A DNA stretch of 64,000 bases from Toxorhynchites rutilus septentrionalis. Its lineage: Eukaryota > Arthropoda > Insecta > Diptera > Culicidae. The stretch's first letter is position 1; each line of letters starts with the position of its first letter. The DNA is taken from contig NC_073746.1 of NCBI RefSeq assembly GCF_029784135.1, forward strand, positions 255,052,494 through 255,116,493, read 5' to 3'. Shown here one piece after another: positions 35,356 to 46,304 of this stretch. The notes below the pieces were generated by a model, which searched no databases, was not told the origin of the DNA, and was given only the letters and a program-made list of their open reading frames with translations. A program made the position numbers and the translations under genes.

Positions 35356-37015
35356 CATAAACGGCACCCGACCGAAAAGGATACAGGTTCACGTTTATGC
35401 TCTCCTTTTTTTCTTTTTTCTCCTATATGGATAGCGTAGTCGTGTAAAACATGCATTCCAGCTGGCTTTGGTTCGGTCCCTGCTTGATGGCATCGTTTGG
35501 ACTTTTTTTTGGTACAATTCCAAACTGACGTTCAGTCTTAGAGAAAGAAAGGTATGCTGCCATACATATAAATATTCAAAAACTCTTGAAAAATGTTATT
35601 TTGTTTGTGCATTTCACTCTTCACCACACGAAAAAGCATTTTTTTCCTGCCAAAGATAATATCTTATCTGCCAACGCTAGTTTGGATGTGGTTTTGTATA
35701 AGTTGCCTTCATTTATTTGATTACGTATGCTCAACGCCTTCGAATACGGAAAGAACTGGAAATCCTTGCGTCATATCTCTACCCTATTTTTGTTCCAATC
35801 TCTTATATAGCTAAAATTATGGTGGCAACCATGTTAAAAATTTATAATCGTACATTATCCTCCCCCTGAAATTCGCTCAATCCCAGCAGGATGTAATTAC
35901 TGCATATAACAGCATTATTTACACAGTTTTAATCCATCATCATATCTCACACTTATGCTCTGCCCATTTCCGCCAGATTCAAACGCTTGTCCGCACAACT
36001 TGAGTTCCCTCTCCGTCGCCACTCGAAAGGCATTGTGGAAAGCTGTCCACATCAATCTCCAGCGCACAAACACTGAGCATTACATTCCCGGAAAATTTAA
36101 TTCAATTAAATCAGCGCGAGCTTCCATTTCAGTTTCCGTCTTACGTTACGGCACGGCCGTAGTTTCGTTCACGGCTCCAAGTTGATCCAGGCTCGGGCCG
36201 ACCCCTCTCGGAACGAGGAACGAGGAATTTCGAGCGCGTTTATTTGTTTATTTTTTAACAATATGTTTGCAGTCCGGAATTATTTTTCACAGTTTACTTT
36301 CGCGGAATGTATCGCATCATCACTGTGTGTACTCACAAACAGGACCAAATCCGAGCGAAGTGGTGTTGTATTTCTCCCACGGTTTACTTTTACAGGGGCA
36401 AACTTTTCGCTAGTAATAAATCAAGCTTTCCGTCCCATTGTACGCCCCGCACGATTCGAACAATCCTGTATTCCCAACTCCTGCTTCGCAGAGTGTGTGA
36501 ATTGTAGCTAGGTTTGTTGTTTCGTTGTTTTTCTTTGAAAATCATTACAAAGCATAGCTAACAACAACTTGGTTCCAACCAATTGTCCCTTGTCGATTTA
36601 GACATTACGCGATAATGACTAGTATCCACTGTACTCAAAACCACTTTCGACTATGCTGTTCGCATTGTCCTTATTGAACGATTGGGCCTATTTCTATTTC
36701 TGTGTGGGATGCAACCCTTTTTGACTCTCCTTTACTCTGCAAATATTCCGGGTACTTTCTAGGAAACCTGGCTTTCTTTATCCGACCACCAACACGCGTA
36801 CCGCCTACGGGGTCAATGAATGGATCCAACCTTTAACGCCCTGATGAGATTGAATCTCGTGCTACACGTGTATCATCATAGTAACTCAGTTTGGTGGAGC
36901 TCACCGGTTTCCAATGAGGATAATGTCAATGAGTTTATTACACAATGTACAATTACACATTATACAATAAATTTATTTTTATTTGTTAGAGTTTTTCGAA
37001 TGATAATATGATGTA
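35356..37015. other. No gene recognised; some GC-richer sequence
   Basis: 35960-36230 is less AT-rich and non-repetitive, with frames on the plus strand (35955-36185, 36182-36511), but no domain. It could be host non-coding or untranslated sequence. Confidence 0.3.
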
Positions 37016-37330
37016 CCGTCGATGGGGGCTAAAATGGGTCAAAAATGATAGTTTCCGGTCTTTTTGTTGAACAACGTAAATTAGAGTAAAACACAATTCT
37101 GATTACGTAGAAATGTTCTCTAATGATGAACACTCGTAAGTGTTCAAGAATTGTTGAAAAATATTAATTTCCACTGAACTACGATCAAATGAAAGCTGAC
37201 CCAATCTCACCCCTTAGAAGGGGTGACAAAGGATCAAAGTAGTGAATATTAGGAATTGTGTTTAGAAATGAATTTCTCAATAATTTCAAGATAACTGCCC
37301 TAACTGCCTCGTTTTGATTGCCCCATTTAC
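37016..37330 (-). repeat. Inverted end fragment of the ACCGTCGATGGGGG family
   Basis: Begins accgtcgatgggggctaaaatgggtcaaaaa, the inverse of the terminal blocks at 24170-24196 and 39100-39127. A hairpin 'ccccttagaaggggtg' lies near 37212. Confidence 0.55.
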
Positions 37331-37332
37331 GG

Positions 37333-37690
37333 TTTCCCTAACACAGCCATTAAAACCAATCAGCCTTGGAGAAATCGGCATTGCAAACACATGAAAGTAA
37401 GGGGACTTTTGTTCTCACCGATATGTGTTCCCAAACACAGACTTCAAAACCATGCAGCGTTGGAGAAATCGGCATTGCAAATACATGTAAGTCGGTGGTA
37501 TTTTTGTCTTCACTTCAAATCCATGAAGCGTGGGGAAATTGGCATTGAAAATTAATGCAAGTCGGGGGTATTTTTTGTTCCGACTGAAATGTGTTTTCCT
37601 AATACAGATTTTTAATCCAAAGAGCGGGGGGAAATCGACTTTACAAATAAATGCTTCCCTAACACGGTCTTCTAAACTTAGGAACCTGGG
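37333..37690 (+). repeat. Minisatellite, about 95-bp unit, about 4 copies
   Basis: Units start 'ttccctaacacag' at about 37333, 37428 and 37593, with another partial unit at 37652. Each contains 'ggagaaatcggcattgcaaa', 'acatg', 'gtcgggggtattttt' and 'ccgatatgtg'. The third unit lacks about 20 bp at its start. Non-coding. Confidence 0.85.
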
Positions 37691-38384
37691 AAAATCGTGC
37701 AGACACTAGAGGCAACTGAGCTTTCAAGTTTGATTAGGCAAAATTTTGATAACCATTTGCTGCGATAACGCCTAGTTATTAAAAAATATGCGTTTGACAT
37801 ACATGGCAAAATCGAAAATGAGTGCTTGAAGTTCATCAAATCAAGAAATTCGCGATTCGAGAAGTACGTACACTTGAGAGTTGTAAACTTCAGAGGGAAA
37901 TGTAAAATAAAATAATCGTTTGATAATTCTTCCGTTCACACATTTTGTCCTAGGCATCATACCAAACATAAAAGGACTATAATTAAATTTACTTAGTAAG
38001 AAGAAAATAATCTATCACAATGCATGAATTGACCTTACATGGCATTTGTGGAATCTTTTTACTCACAATGCAAATATATCTAATTCAATTGAATTCGGGA
38101 GCTCTTCATTCAATCAAAAATTTAATTAATACAAACAAATGATTGCTTAGCTAAGGTAGTTCCACGTCAACCTTGCGGTTATATCATAGATATAACCCAC
38201 CCATTTTTTTCATCAAATATGACCATCTATCACATCCTGAGAGAATCTGGATAAATTAATTTATTTCATGTGAGAAAGGTGTTTTCTGGATTTAAGGGGA
38301 TGAATCAAAAATCAAATTCCTCTATTATATCCAAAAAACCAAAAATACATGCACAAAAAAATGAATAGAAAAAAAAATTTTTTT

Positions 38385-38452
38385 GACTCGATTATATACA
38401 GGATTCGATTATATACAATGAAAAGAAACCATAAACTGTATATAATCGAGTC
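38385..38452. repeat. Perfect 17-bp inverted repeat hairpin
   Basis: GACTCGATTATATACAG (38385-38401) and its exact complement (38436-38452) flank a 34-base spacer. The spacer begins with a third near-copy, gattcgattatataca. A related half-site (cagtatataatcgagta) occurs near 58240. Possibly a minimal TIR element or its leftover ends. Confidence 0.75.
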
Positions 38453-38454
38453 CG

Positions 38455-39127
38455 CCCTGTATATCGATCATCTAAATCTATTTTTTTTATTCTTTATTAT
38501 AGAGACTAAATCGTCTAAATCGGTCCAGTAGTTCAAAAGTTATGAATTATTGAAGGTCATTTTTGGAAAAAAGAGGGAAAAATTTATTTTTCGGATCACC
38601 GTAAAATGGAAATGGCAACACTGATGAAAAAACTAAAAAATACGGGTCTAACATTCTACGATGAGGAATAAAACTACCAATTTTCTTGAAAATCTGACAA
38701 CCACTATATCGGTTTGTCGGTTTGGCATGGAATTCAATTTTGTGCTTGACCCATTCTCGCCCCGACTCAGTGTAAATAAGAAATTATTTCAAAAATATTG
38801 AAATTCGAATGGGAAAAAAATGTTGATGTTCAAAATCAGTAATGACTCATCTGGCAAGACTTTCAAGAATAATTCTATCCAATATTTACAATTTTAGTAG
38901 TTCTGTATAATGCTGGGTATGAAATTTCTTCTGAGGTCAAACATCAATCTTTGATGATTAATATAAAAATCATTTGTACTACAGTTAAGTATTATGCATT
39001 GGAAGTTGTGGAATTATGTCTCCAATTAAACGGCTCACAGCTTTCAAAAATATTCGCAATATTTGTCAAGATATTACTAATAGTAACTTTATCCATTTTT
39101 GACCCAATTTCACCCCCATCGACGGTA
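38455..39127 (+). repeat. Dispersed repeat, copy B (partner at 23540-24196)
   Basis: Same order of blocks as copy A, shorter by a few small deletions, ending acccccatcgacggt at 39127. A purely non-coding family. Confidence 0.7.
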
Positions 39128-39549
39128 ATTTATCCGGAAAATGAATAAGTTGACTAAAAAAATCAACTCTATTTGGTGGTTCCAAAAACTGGATCATAAC
39201 TTTGGTGATGTTGATGGCTTTGGTACTGGCATTGGTGTTGCTTGATTGAATTTTCGTTGGATTGTAATAAGTTTCTATTTGATTGCTACTCAAATGATGA
39301 TGATGTTATATAGAATGACAGATGTTTCAGTTCATTTCCCTTTAACTTTGCAAAAATCTAATTAGGAAAACTTGACCTGAAATCTCGGTTTTGAGAAAGA
39401 CTATTCTGGATGCCTCGCAGCCACCGCCGACTGGTTGCTAGCTGCATGACTGTTAATGACGTGAATGATGTTATGGTCATTTGATTTTTTTTTATTCTAT
39501 AGAGGCTTTAAACTACAAAGTCCATTTCGCCTCAAAAAATGTTTTGGCG

Positions 39550-40740
39550 CATGCACATTAGGGTGGCAATGAATATATGAGAAAAAGTCGACCTCGAAAT
39601 ATCAAAATGTTACCACATACAAAATGATCACCACCCCGAAAAAGCACTCTATGCAAAATTTCAGTTCAGTCGGACTTAAGGGAGAGTGGCGCAGAGTGGT
39701 CGAAGTTTGAGTTTTTTGAAAATCGGATAATCATCCAAGGAGGGTGTTGGCGCGATTTTCAGGAGTTAGGGTCGATTCCAAACTATTTTTTTTGCAGCTC
39801 GTATATTTTTTTAACGGCTCAAAACTAAAAAAACATAAAGTAAAAGACACATGTTTGTTTAACAATTCTATCAACTTACATGGATAGTTTCTCTTTCCAC
39901 AACTCCTTTTCATCCCTTTTATTTGCTTTTCAACCTCTTTTGTGTCTGCAGTTCCAGTCTCTATCTCACCTATTTTTTAAACTTCTATATATTTTCAATT
40001 CAATCTTCAGTTTAATAAATATATCTAACTTATTTATCCTTCACTCGTTTCACAATCATTCATTATAATCTTCATGGAACTAACAATTGTCAACAAAACA
40101 ATAACCGCTGTGATCCGTCGTTAACAACAACGGCGATCAAGTCTTATCGTAATAAGGTGGGACGATCTAATTCAACTGCCCACCGGTGTTTCAACAGAGG
40201 GAGTAAAGGAAAATGGGGGTTTGTCTTAAACTGCGTCGAAATTTACTGTCATCTCGAATTTTTTTTTTGTCAAAAATCGACATTCTGGGACTTCTGTTTT
40301 TGTTTTCGGAATACGAAGCAAAACGTATGGCTTAGGGTGCCAATGAAAATGATCATCTCGATTTTTCATATGGAACTTCGTGCAAAATGTTGATTTACAT
40401 AATAAAATACCCTATGCAAAATAGCTCAATCAGACTTCATTTACTAGTGTCACAGAGGTTAAAATTTGAGTTTTTTGAAAACCAAAAAATCGCCGGAAAT
40501 AGCGATTTTCAAAAATTTCTTTTGATGTCAAATGTCTTAAAATTGCATGACACGCCGAGATTTACAGTTATCTCAAAAAAAAAATTGTCAAAAATCATTA
40601 AAAAACGTAAAAAATTGAATAATTTTCAACGCCTTATGGTAGCAATAGCAACTAGAGACTTGGGGTTTTTCAACAAACCCCAACTCGTCTTGATTATGTG
40701 TGATTTTCATGAAGAAAAATCGATTTGCATTTACTAGTTG
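39550..40740. repeat. Dispersed 'agggtggcaatgaat' repeat family, degenerate copies
   Basis: Two degenerate copies (near 39552-39720 and 40330-40740) share 'gcaaaatttcagttcagtcgga', 'gcaaaatagctcaatcaga', 'tttgagttttttgaaaa' and 'atctcaaaaaaaaaatt' with sequence at 55355-55540 and 56640-57085. No coding content. Confidence 0.5.
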
Positions 40741-40799
40741 CGTGAAAATACCCTAAATTGGACAAACCAAAATAATTTACCCTATCCAAAAATAAGAAA

Positions 40800-41660
40800 G
40801 TTTTTTTTCCGTTTCTGAGTTATGAGTTTGCAAAGTTAACCGATGGTACGAAAAATGATTTTTCCCTTTTTTCCCAAAAATGAATTTTTTCAAAAATGTA
40901 TCACTTTTGAACTACTGGACCGATCAAAAGCTATGAATGTTTGTGTCGGAAAAAAGAAGAAAAAAATATTTTTTCTCGGATCATCGGTCAACTTTGAAAA
41001 ATCATAACTTAGAAACGAAGAAAACCTCTTTCTGATTTTTGGATACGTTATGTTAAAAAATCCTCTGCCATCGAGAAAAAAAATTTAGAAAACTCCCTTC
41101 GGGCCCGAGGAAGACAGCCCAATGTGCCGGTGAGAGATGTGTTGGCTCGGTTAGACCTTGATTACATGACCCAAATATATGTTTTACTTAAAGCTATAGA
41201 TCTTCGTGTGTGATTGTACCTATGTCCTTATACCCTCCTTTTCATCCATTGCGAGCGATTGGCCCCCTTGGTATAAACAGTAAAATAAGTTGAAATGTAA
41301 ATATACAATAGATTTAAGAATCGAGTGTGATCATCAACATTGTAACAATTCCCTTATATCCCATCCCTTTCCTGAAAGATGTCACCCTCTAAACTCGAGT
41401 AAACCGCGAGTAATCGGTTTTCCACCTTACTAACCATAGTATTAGGAAAATTATTTATGTATAGTTTTAAAACATATACTTAAGAATTCGGCTCCTTTAA
41501 ACTAATGTAACTGAACCTGTAAAAATAAACGATTTATATAAAAAAAAAATCGAGAAAAAAAAAATTTAAAAAATATAGCGTCCTTGGTACCGAGGCCATG
41601 AAATTATAAAAAAAATAATAAAATCAACAATAACGAAAACTAAAAACAAATTTTCTGCAA
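40800..41660. repeat. Inverted-repeat family copy split by a LINE
   Basis: The same foldback family as 11750-12660 (ttactattttgaactactggaccgat-like block near 40900; 'tagcgtccttggtaccgaggccatg' near 41577 matches, inverted, the block near 12255). A 5'-truncated LINE sits inside it at 41088-41548. Confidence 0.55.
41088..41548 (+). mobile_element. 5'-truncated LINE 3' end with target duplication
   Basis: Begins in the last codons of a LINE ORF2 (RQPNVPVRDVLARLDLDYMTQIYVLLKAIDLRV, given here in part), then stop, a 3' UTR and an A-rich end (ataaacgatttatataaaaaaaaa). It is flanked by atcgagaaaaaaaattta-type copies at 41070-41087 and 41549-41567, a target duplication of about 18 bp. It belongs to the same family as the copy at 51350-53470. 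Confidence 0.85.
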
Positions 41661-42920
41661 CTGTGTTTTTTTCAGAAAACCATGAATTCGAATTTGACGA
41701 TTCTATCGAGGAACACTGCCAAGGATGATTCAAACTGGAAAGTATATGTGGGCCGTGCAGTCATGTTCATGCCTGAAGTAGATAACAGAGACTATTATTC
41801 TGAACGCAACCAGATGTTTATGCAGTTCCAACCTCACATCCCTTCTCGCTCTAATTTTCATAACAGTATGGCACACTTAAGGGGGGACACCGGTCTAGAT
41901 GGTCGAAATGGTCGATTTTTTTTTTTTCATTTTTGGGAAGCTTCCGCCCTCAGCAGGGTTACCATATCTACATAATAATCTGTATTTATACAGATTTTTC
42001 TGACTTTTTGAAACCAAGAATCTGTAGATACAGATTGTAGATTTTTTTGGTTTCCATGCAGATTTACAGGTTTACTTATCACTTCATCTCAATAATATTT
42101 TTACCATCTCACCAATTTTATTCATATAGCATTCGAATCAGTCTGAATAGGAGTAATTTTGGCATTCACATGTAGCGTGTAATACTGCTTTCTCGGGTTC
42201 AATCTAACGCGAAAAGACGCAATAGTCCTTACAATAAAGAAATAACACTGTTTATCTTTCACCTACTGAAGCACAGTGAATGTGATATTTTACGTGGCTA
42301 CCATCAACATCGTCAAATTCATAATAATGCCAATCAATGATTTTAAAGCAACGATTATGCTTTGAAATTGGATGAACATGATTGCTTTATTTCTTGTAAA
42401 CTTCTGATAAGTATCTATATACATAAAAATGAATTCCAGTCTGTCTGTCTGTCTTTTCTTATGGACTCGGAAACTACTGAACCGATCAACATGGAAATTG
42501 GTATGTAGGGGTTTTTGGGGCAGGAGAAGGTTTTCGTGATAGTTTGAGACCCCTCCCCCCTCTCTGAGGGGGGGGGGACAGGGGGCTGCCATTCAAATTA
42601 AACACAAATTTCTACATTACTCGGGAATTAACCAAGCAAATTCGAGAATTATTCAAGCATAAGTAAACAAATTAAGCATATTGAGGTTTTAGGGTGCAAT
42701 AAATGTTTCTATCGTAGTTATGCTCTCCACCCCCCTTTCTAAGGAGAGGCTGCCATACAAATGAAAAACAAATTTTTGCATTACTCGAGAATTATTCAAG
42801 CAAATGAAACCAAATTAGGCATATTGAGGTTTTAGGGTGCAATAATTGTTTCTATGGTGGTTAGACTCTCCACCCCCGTCATACAAATAAAACACAAATT
42901 TCTGCATTACTCGGGAATTA

Positions 42921-44194
42921 AAGGGTGTTTCACATCAAATTGCATCACGGAAAAAACGCTGTAGAAATTCGCCCAGTAGACCGATCCTTTTGAAAATTTT
43001 AGACAATAAAATAAAAACTATTAAACAATTTTTGGCATTTTCTTTTTATTCATACTTCGAGCCCAAGCCCGTATGCTCGCACCTTCCTCTTTACCCCGTC
43101 CATAAGGTTCTGTACAACGTCAGGTTGTAGTTTTTTTTTGAATAGAAATCCATTTTCTCTTGAAGTCCGCCTCCGATTTGACAACTTTTGGGTTCTTCCG
43201 GAGGGCCCCGGCGCGGAGGGCTCCGGCGCGTTGGGCGGGTTCATTTCCTTTGTCACGAAGGTGACCCCGTTGGCTTCGTACCACTCCAACACGTTCTTTG
43301 AATAGTGGCACGAAGCGAGATCCGGCCAGAAGATGGTCGGGCCCTCGTGCTGCTTCAATAGTGGTAGTAAGCGCTTCTGTAGGCACTCCTTAAGGTAAAC
43401 CTGCCCTTTTACCATGCCGGTCATCACGAAGGGGACACTCCGCTTTCCGCAAGAGCAGATCGCTTGCCACACCATGTACTTTTTGGCAAACTTGGATAGT
43501 TTCTGCTTGCGAATCTCCTCCGGAACGCTGAATTTGTCCTCTGCGGAGAAGAACAACAGGCCCGGCAGCTGACGAAAGTCCGCTTTGACGTAGGTTTCGT
43601 CGTCCATTACCAGGCAATGCGGCTTCGTCAGCATTTCGGTGTACAGCTTCCGGGCTCGCGTCTTCCCCACCATGTTTTGCCTTTCGTCGCGGTTAGGAGC
43701 CTTCTGAACCTTGTATGTACGCAGACCCTCCCGCTGCTTGGTCCGCTGGACGAATGAACTTGACAAATTCAGCTTATTGGCGACATCCCGGACCGAACTT
43801 CTCGGATCACGTCTAAACTGCTTAACTACGCGTTTGTGATCTTCTTCACTGACGGAGCATCCATTTTTGCCGTTCTTCACCTTCCGGTCGATGGTTAGGT
43901 TCTCGAAGTATCGTTTTAGTACTCTGCTGACCGTGGATTGGACGATTCCCAGCATCTTACCGATGTCCCGATGTGACAACTCTGGATTCTCGAAATGAGT
44001 GCACAGGATTAATTCACGACGCTCTTTTTCGTTCGACGACATTTTTCCAAATTTACGAAAAATTGACAGTGAAGCATGGCCAACGTGATCTATACACTCT
44101 TATCTGATTATAAGCGAAAGCTGAAGATATAATTCCTGAAAATTAAATTTCTACAGCGTTTTTTCCGTGATGCAATTTGATGTGACACACCCTT
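42921..44194 (-). mobile_element. Tc1/mariner DD37E-type element, 1274 bp
   Basis: TIRs of about 45 bp (aagggtgtttcacatcaaat... and its inverse) are flanked by TA at 42919-42920 and 44195-44196. Removing it restores the Helitron phrase 'tcgggaattaaccaagcaaatg', found intact near 42611. A second copy starts at 63177. Confidence 0.93.
43050..44042 (-). pseudogene. DD37E-type transposase, 330 codons open but catalytic Glu lost
   Basis: Starts MSSNEKERREL at 44042, just inside the TIR. Two helix-turn-helix segments lie at residues about 20-45 (HRDIGKMLGIVQSTVSRVL) and 75-105 (VRDVANKLNLSSSFVQR). The catalytic domain has MDDETYVKAD (Asp about 148) and FWPDLASCHY (Asp 241). In the second copy (63.3 kb) the third residue, Glu, follows 37 residues after the second Asp, in a PIEKYW-type motif. 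Here that region is replaced by a GC-rich 'ggcgcggagggctccggcgcg' run (about 43200-43232), which keeps a long frame but reads PSAPGPSG and has no Glu. The protein can bind DNA in principle but should not cut. Confidence 0.9.
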
Positions 44195-45682
44195 TAACCA
44201 AGCAAATGAAACCAAATTAGGCATGTGGAGGTTTTAGGATGCAATAAATAGTTCTATGGGTGTTAGACACTTCTCCCGCTCTCTAAGGATGCGATGTCAT
44301 ACAAATGAAACACAAATTTCTGCATAACTCGAAAACTAATCAAACACAATTTGGGATGTGAGGGTTTTTGGGTATGAGAAATGTTTCTATAATGGTATGA
44401 CACCTTCTCTGGAATGGGGAGGGGGTCCCATGTAAATATACACATATTCCAACCAAACATGACAACTGAAAATTTTCGGAAAACTCTGAAGGAAAAAGAG
44501 AAAATTCGGAAAAATAAATTCCCATATGTTCTACAATTACATAGTGACAATTATGTTTGCGCTAGCGAAATTGATCTTTGTTCGAAACTGGAAATGGATT
44601 TTAATGTGATGAAACGCACTCTTAAATTTTCTTCTATCTAAACAAAAAAAAAAGGATCGCCGGATGTGTTGATATGAGCAGAACTCGAGGAAGGAATTGT
44701 CCGATTTAGGGCTGTCTTTATTCTATCAAATTTTCGTACAAAAACATTTATTCCATGTAACGGAGAAACATGTTATTTGCAAGTGATTGAAAAATCTTGA
44801 ACGAAAATTGTGTCTGAAAATAATCTGATATTAGAATGATGAGTTTTGTTAGAAATACTAGGAATTTTATAGTAAAAAGTGAATTCAACTGGGACGAATA
44901 GAAGATCAATCAATGAACAGTTCTGCGATTGGACCCATGATCTTGCTCATAGTAAGAAAACGTGAATGTTTGAAGGTATTGATAACAAAAAACAAATTTT
45001 GGGCGGGGCGAGGTTTGCCGGGTCAGCTAGTTTATAATAAAAATACTTGCTATATCTTTACATCTACACAGTGCCGCAATACTTGGAGTTTACCATTGAT
45101 CCTACCCTCAAGCATTGATGACAGCTTGTTTATACTGAATACCGTTATCTATTATTCATTGTAGCATCGTTTTGATTCGTGAATAACTTCACAACACATT
45201 AACATTCGTTTGTTGCATAAATTATATTTTTAGTACACTTCTTTGGTGTGGTGGCTGAGAGCAGAATAACGACCGCAAAGGGTTAATACAAATTTCGATA
45301 CAGATTTTCTGAGAAAATACTCAGATGAAACAGATTTTTGAGGCCAAAAAAACAGATTTTATTATGGCAACCCTGGCCCTCAGATATACTGTGCTAAAAG
45401 GATTTTTCGATATTTGATTTCGTTGGAAAGTTACAGCCAAAAGTATGAAGTCACCCCAAGGGATATAATATTTCTGCACAAATTTTCAAACGCGTTTACT
45501 GATGGTATCGATATGTCAGGGTCTACTCGACAGATTTGGCTGGAATTTTTTATCAGCATGTAAAAAAGAAATATCTAAATAGCCGTTTTTGATATCTCAT
45601 TTAATTCGATTTTTCATGAAAAATAACCAAATTTGTACGAAAATAATTAATTTTCGACCTTCCAGACAGGTTTACCCCTTAA

Positions 45683-46103
45683 GGGGGTATTCTAGTGTAG
45701 AGACACGAATTTAGGTCGTTCGATCTCCGTAAAAATAAAACAAAGAATATTTTCACTATCCATTATATCATTATTTGTTCAAAAGATAAACAATAAAACA
45801 AAAATTTAACGGAGAAAAAATATTCATAACGAGAATAGTTAAGAGCTGATGAAGTAAGGAGGATAAAAACAAAGTTGTGCCATGGCCAGCCCTTCGGGTT
45901 ATCTGAAACAAAAAAAATCGAACAGATTCTGAATAAGTAAAGATGCCGCTATCGCGTGAACCTCGGTCAAGCCGAAAACATTTTTTTGACAAAATGGCGG
46001 CGATTTGAAAAACAAAATGCGGTTTAAAACGTTTCTTCTTACGTTACTCGATTTTTGAAAAACAGTTAAATTTAAAAATATGATTTTTTTAGAGGTTCAT
46101 GTG
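45683..46103. other. Start of a second TTAA-type repeat; no gene
   Basis: gggggtattctagtgtagagacacg follows TTAA directly. The far end is not identified. Confidence 0.35.
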
Positions 46104-46304
46104 ATTCAAACTTCTGGAGTTCGCACTTCGGACCGATTTCGAGGTGGAGCCCGAGTGCGTGCGGATAAGCCTTCACCAGCCGGGCAGGGTAATCAGATTT
46201 TATTGCAAATGATGGAAAAAGGGGGCATCTGTCCGAAAGTTGGAGGTTGCTCCCAGCAGAGTAGGAACCGGACCCGAATTGGCACAATTTGCACTACGAT
46301 GTAA
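46104..46304 (+). other. Conserved arm frame (left copy)
   Basis: Within the arm the plus strand keeps an open frame (SGVRTSDRFRGGARVRADKP ... MMEKGGICPKVGGCSQQ ... TICTTM) ending in TAA at 46302. The right arm encodes the same peptide on the minus strand (49285-49079) with one Pro to Leu change. The opposite strand is also open (MCQFGSGSYSAGS...). I do not recognise either. Because the two arms are almost identical in DNA, shared coding is not independent evidence for selection. Confidence 0.2.

Larger units (their letters stand above)
42414..45030 (+). mobile_element. Helitron-like element, complete ends
   Basis: The 5' end is TCTATATACATAAAAATG at 42414, preceded by A; the 3' end is CTAG at 45027-45030, followed by T. 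This is the A|TC...CTAG|T layout of Helitrons, with no target duplication. The interior has the 'ctgtctgtctgtc' 5' block, then degenerate units with 'aaacacaaatttctgcattactcg' and a G/C-run hairpin, and the 3' block shared with 16013-16825 and 28536-28958. No Rep/helicase is encoded. A DD37E element lies inside. A clear 3' hairpin could not be confirmed by eye. Confidence 0.75.
41954..45375. mobile_element. hAT-type element (CAGGGTTrCCATA ends), 8-bp duplication
   Basis: The left end is CAGGGTTACCATA and the inverted right end CAGGGTTGCCATA. The 8-mer GCCCTCAG is found exactly on each side (41946-41953 and 45376-45383). Without the Helitron inside, it is about 805 bp and has no coding frame, so it is a non-autonomous hAT-type element. 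Sub-terminal 'cagat/ctgta' repeats match the fragments at 3147-3222 and 62841-62917. Confidence 0.85.
41881..45678. mobile_element. TTAA-flanked miniature element (outermost layer of a nest)
   Basis: TTAA stands at 41877-41880 and 45679-45682. The ends read GGGGGGACACC and, inverted, GGGGTAAACC. Without the inserted hAT, the element is about 370 bp. A TTAA target with G/C-run ends suits piggyBac-like or Kolobok-like miniature elements. Another similar TTAA end starts directly at 45683 (gggggtattctagtg). Confidence 0.55.

Noticed and set aside
37333..37690. CRISPR-like array
   Set aside because: Units of about 95 bp with drifted cores and no short identical repeats separated by unique spacers; this is a eukaryotic minisatellite.
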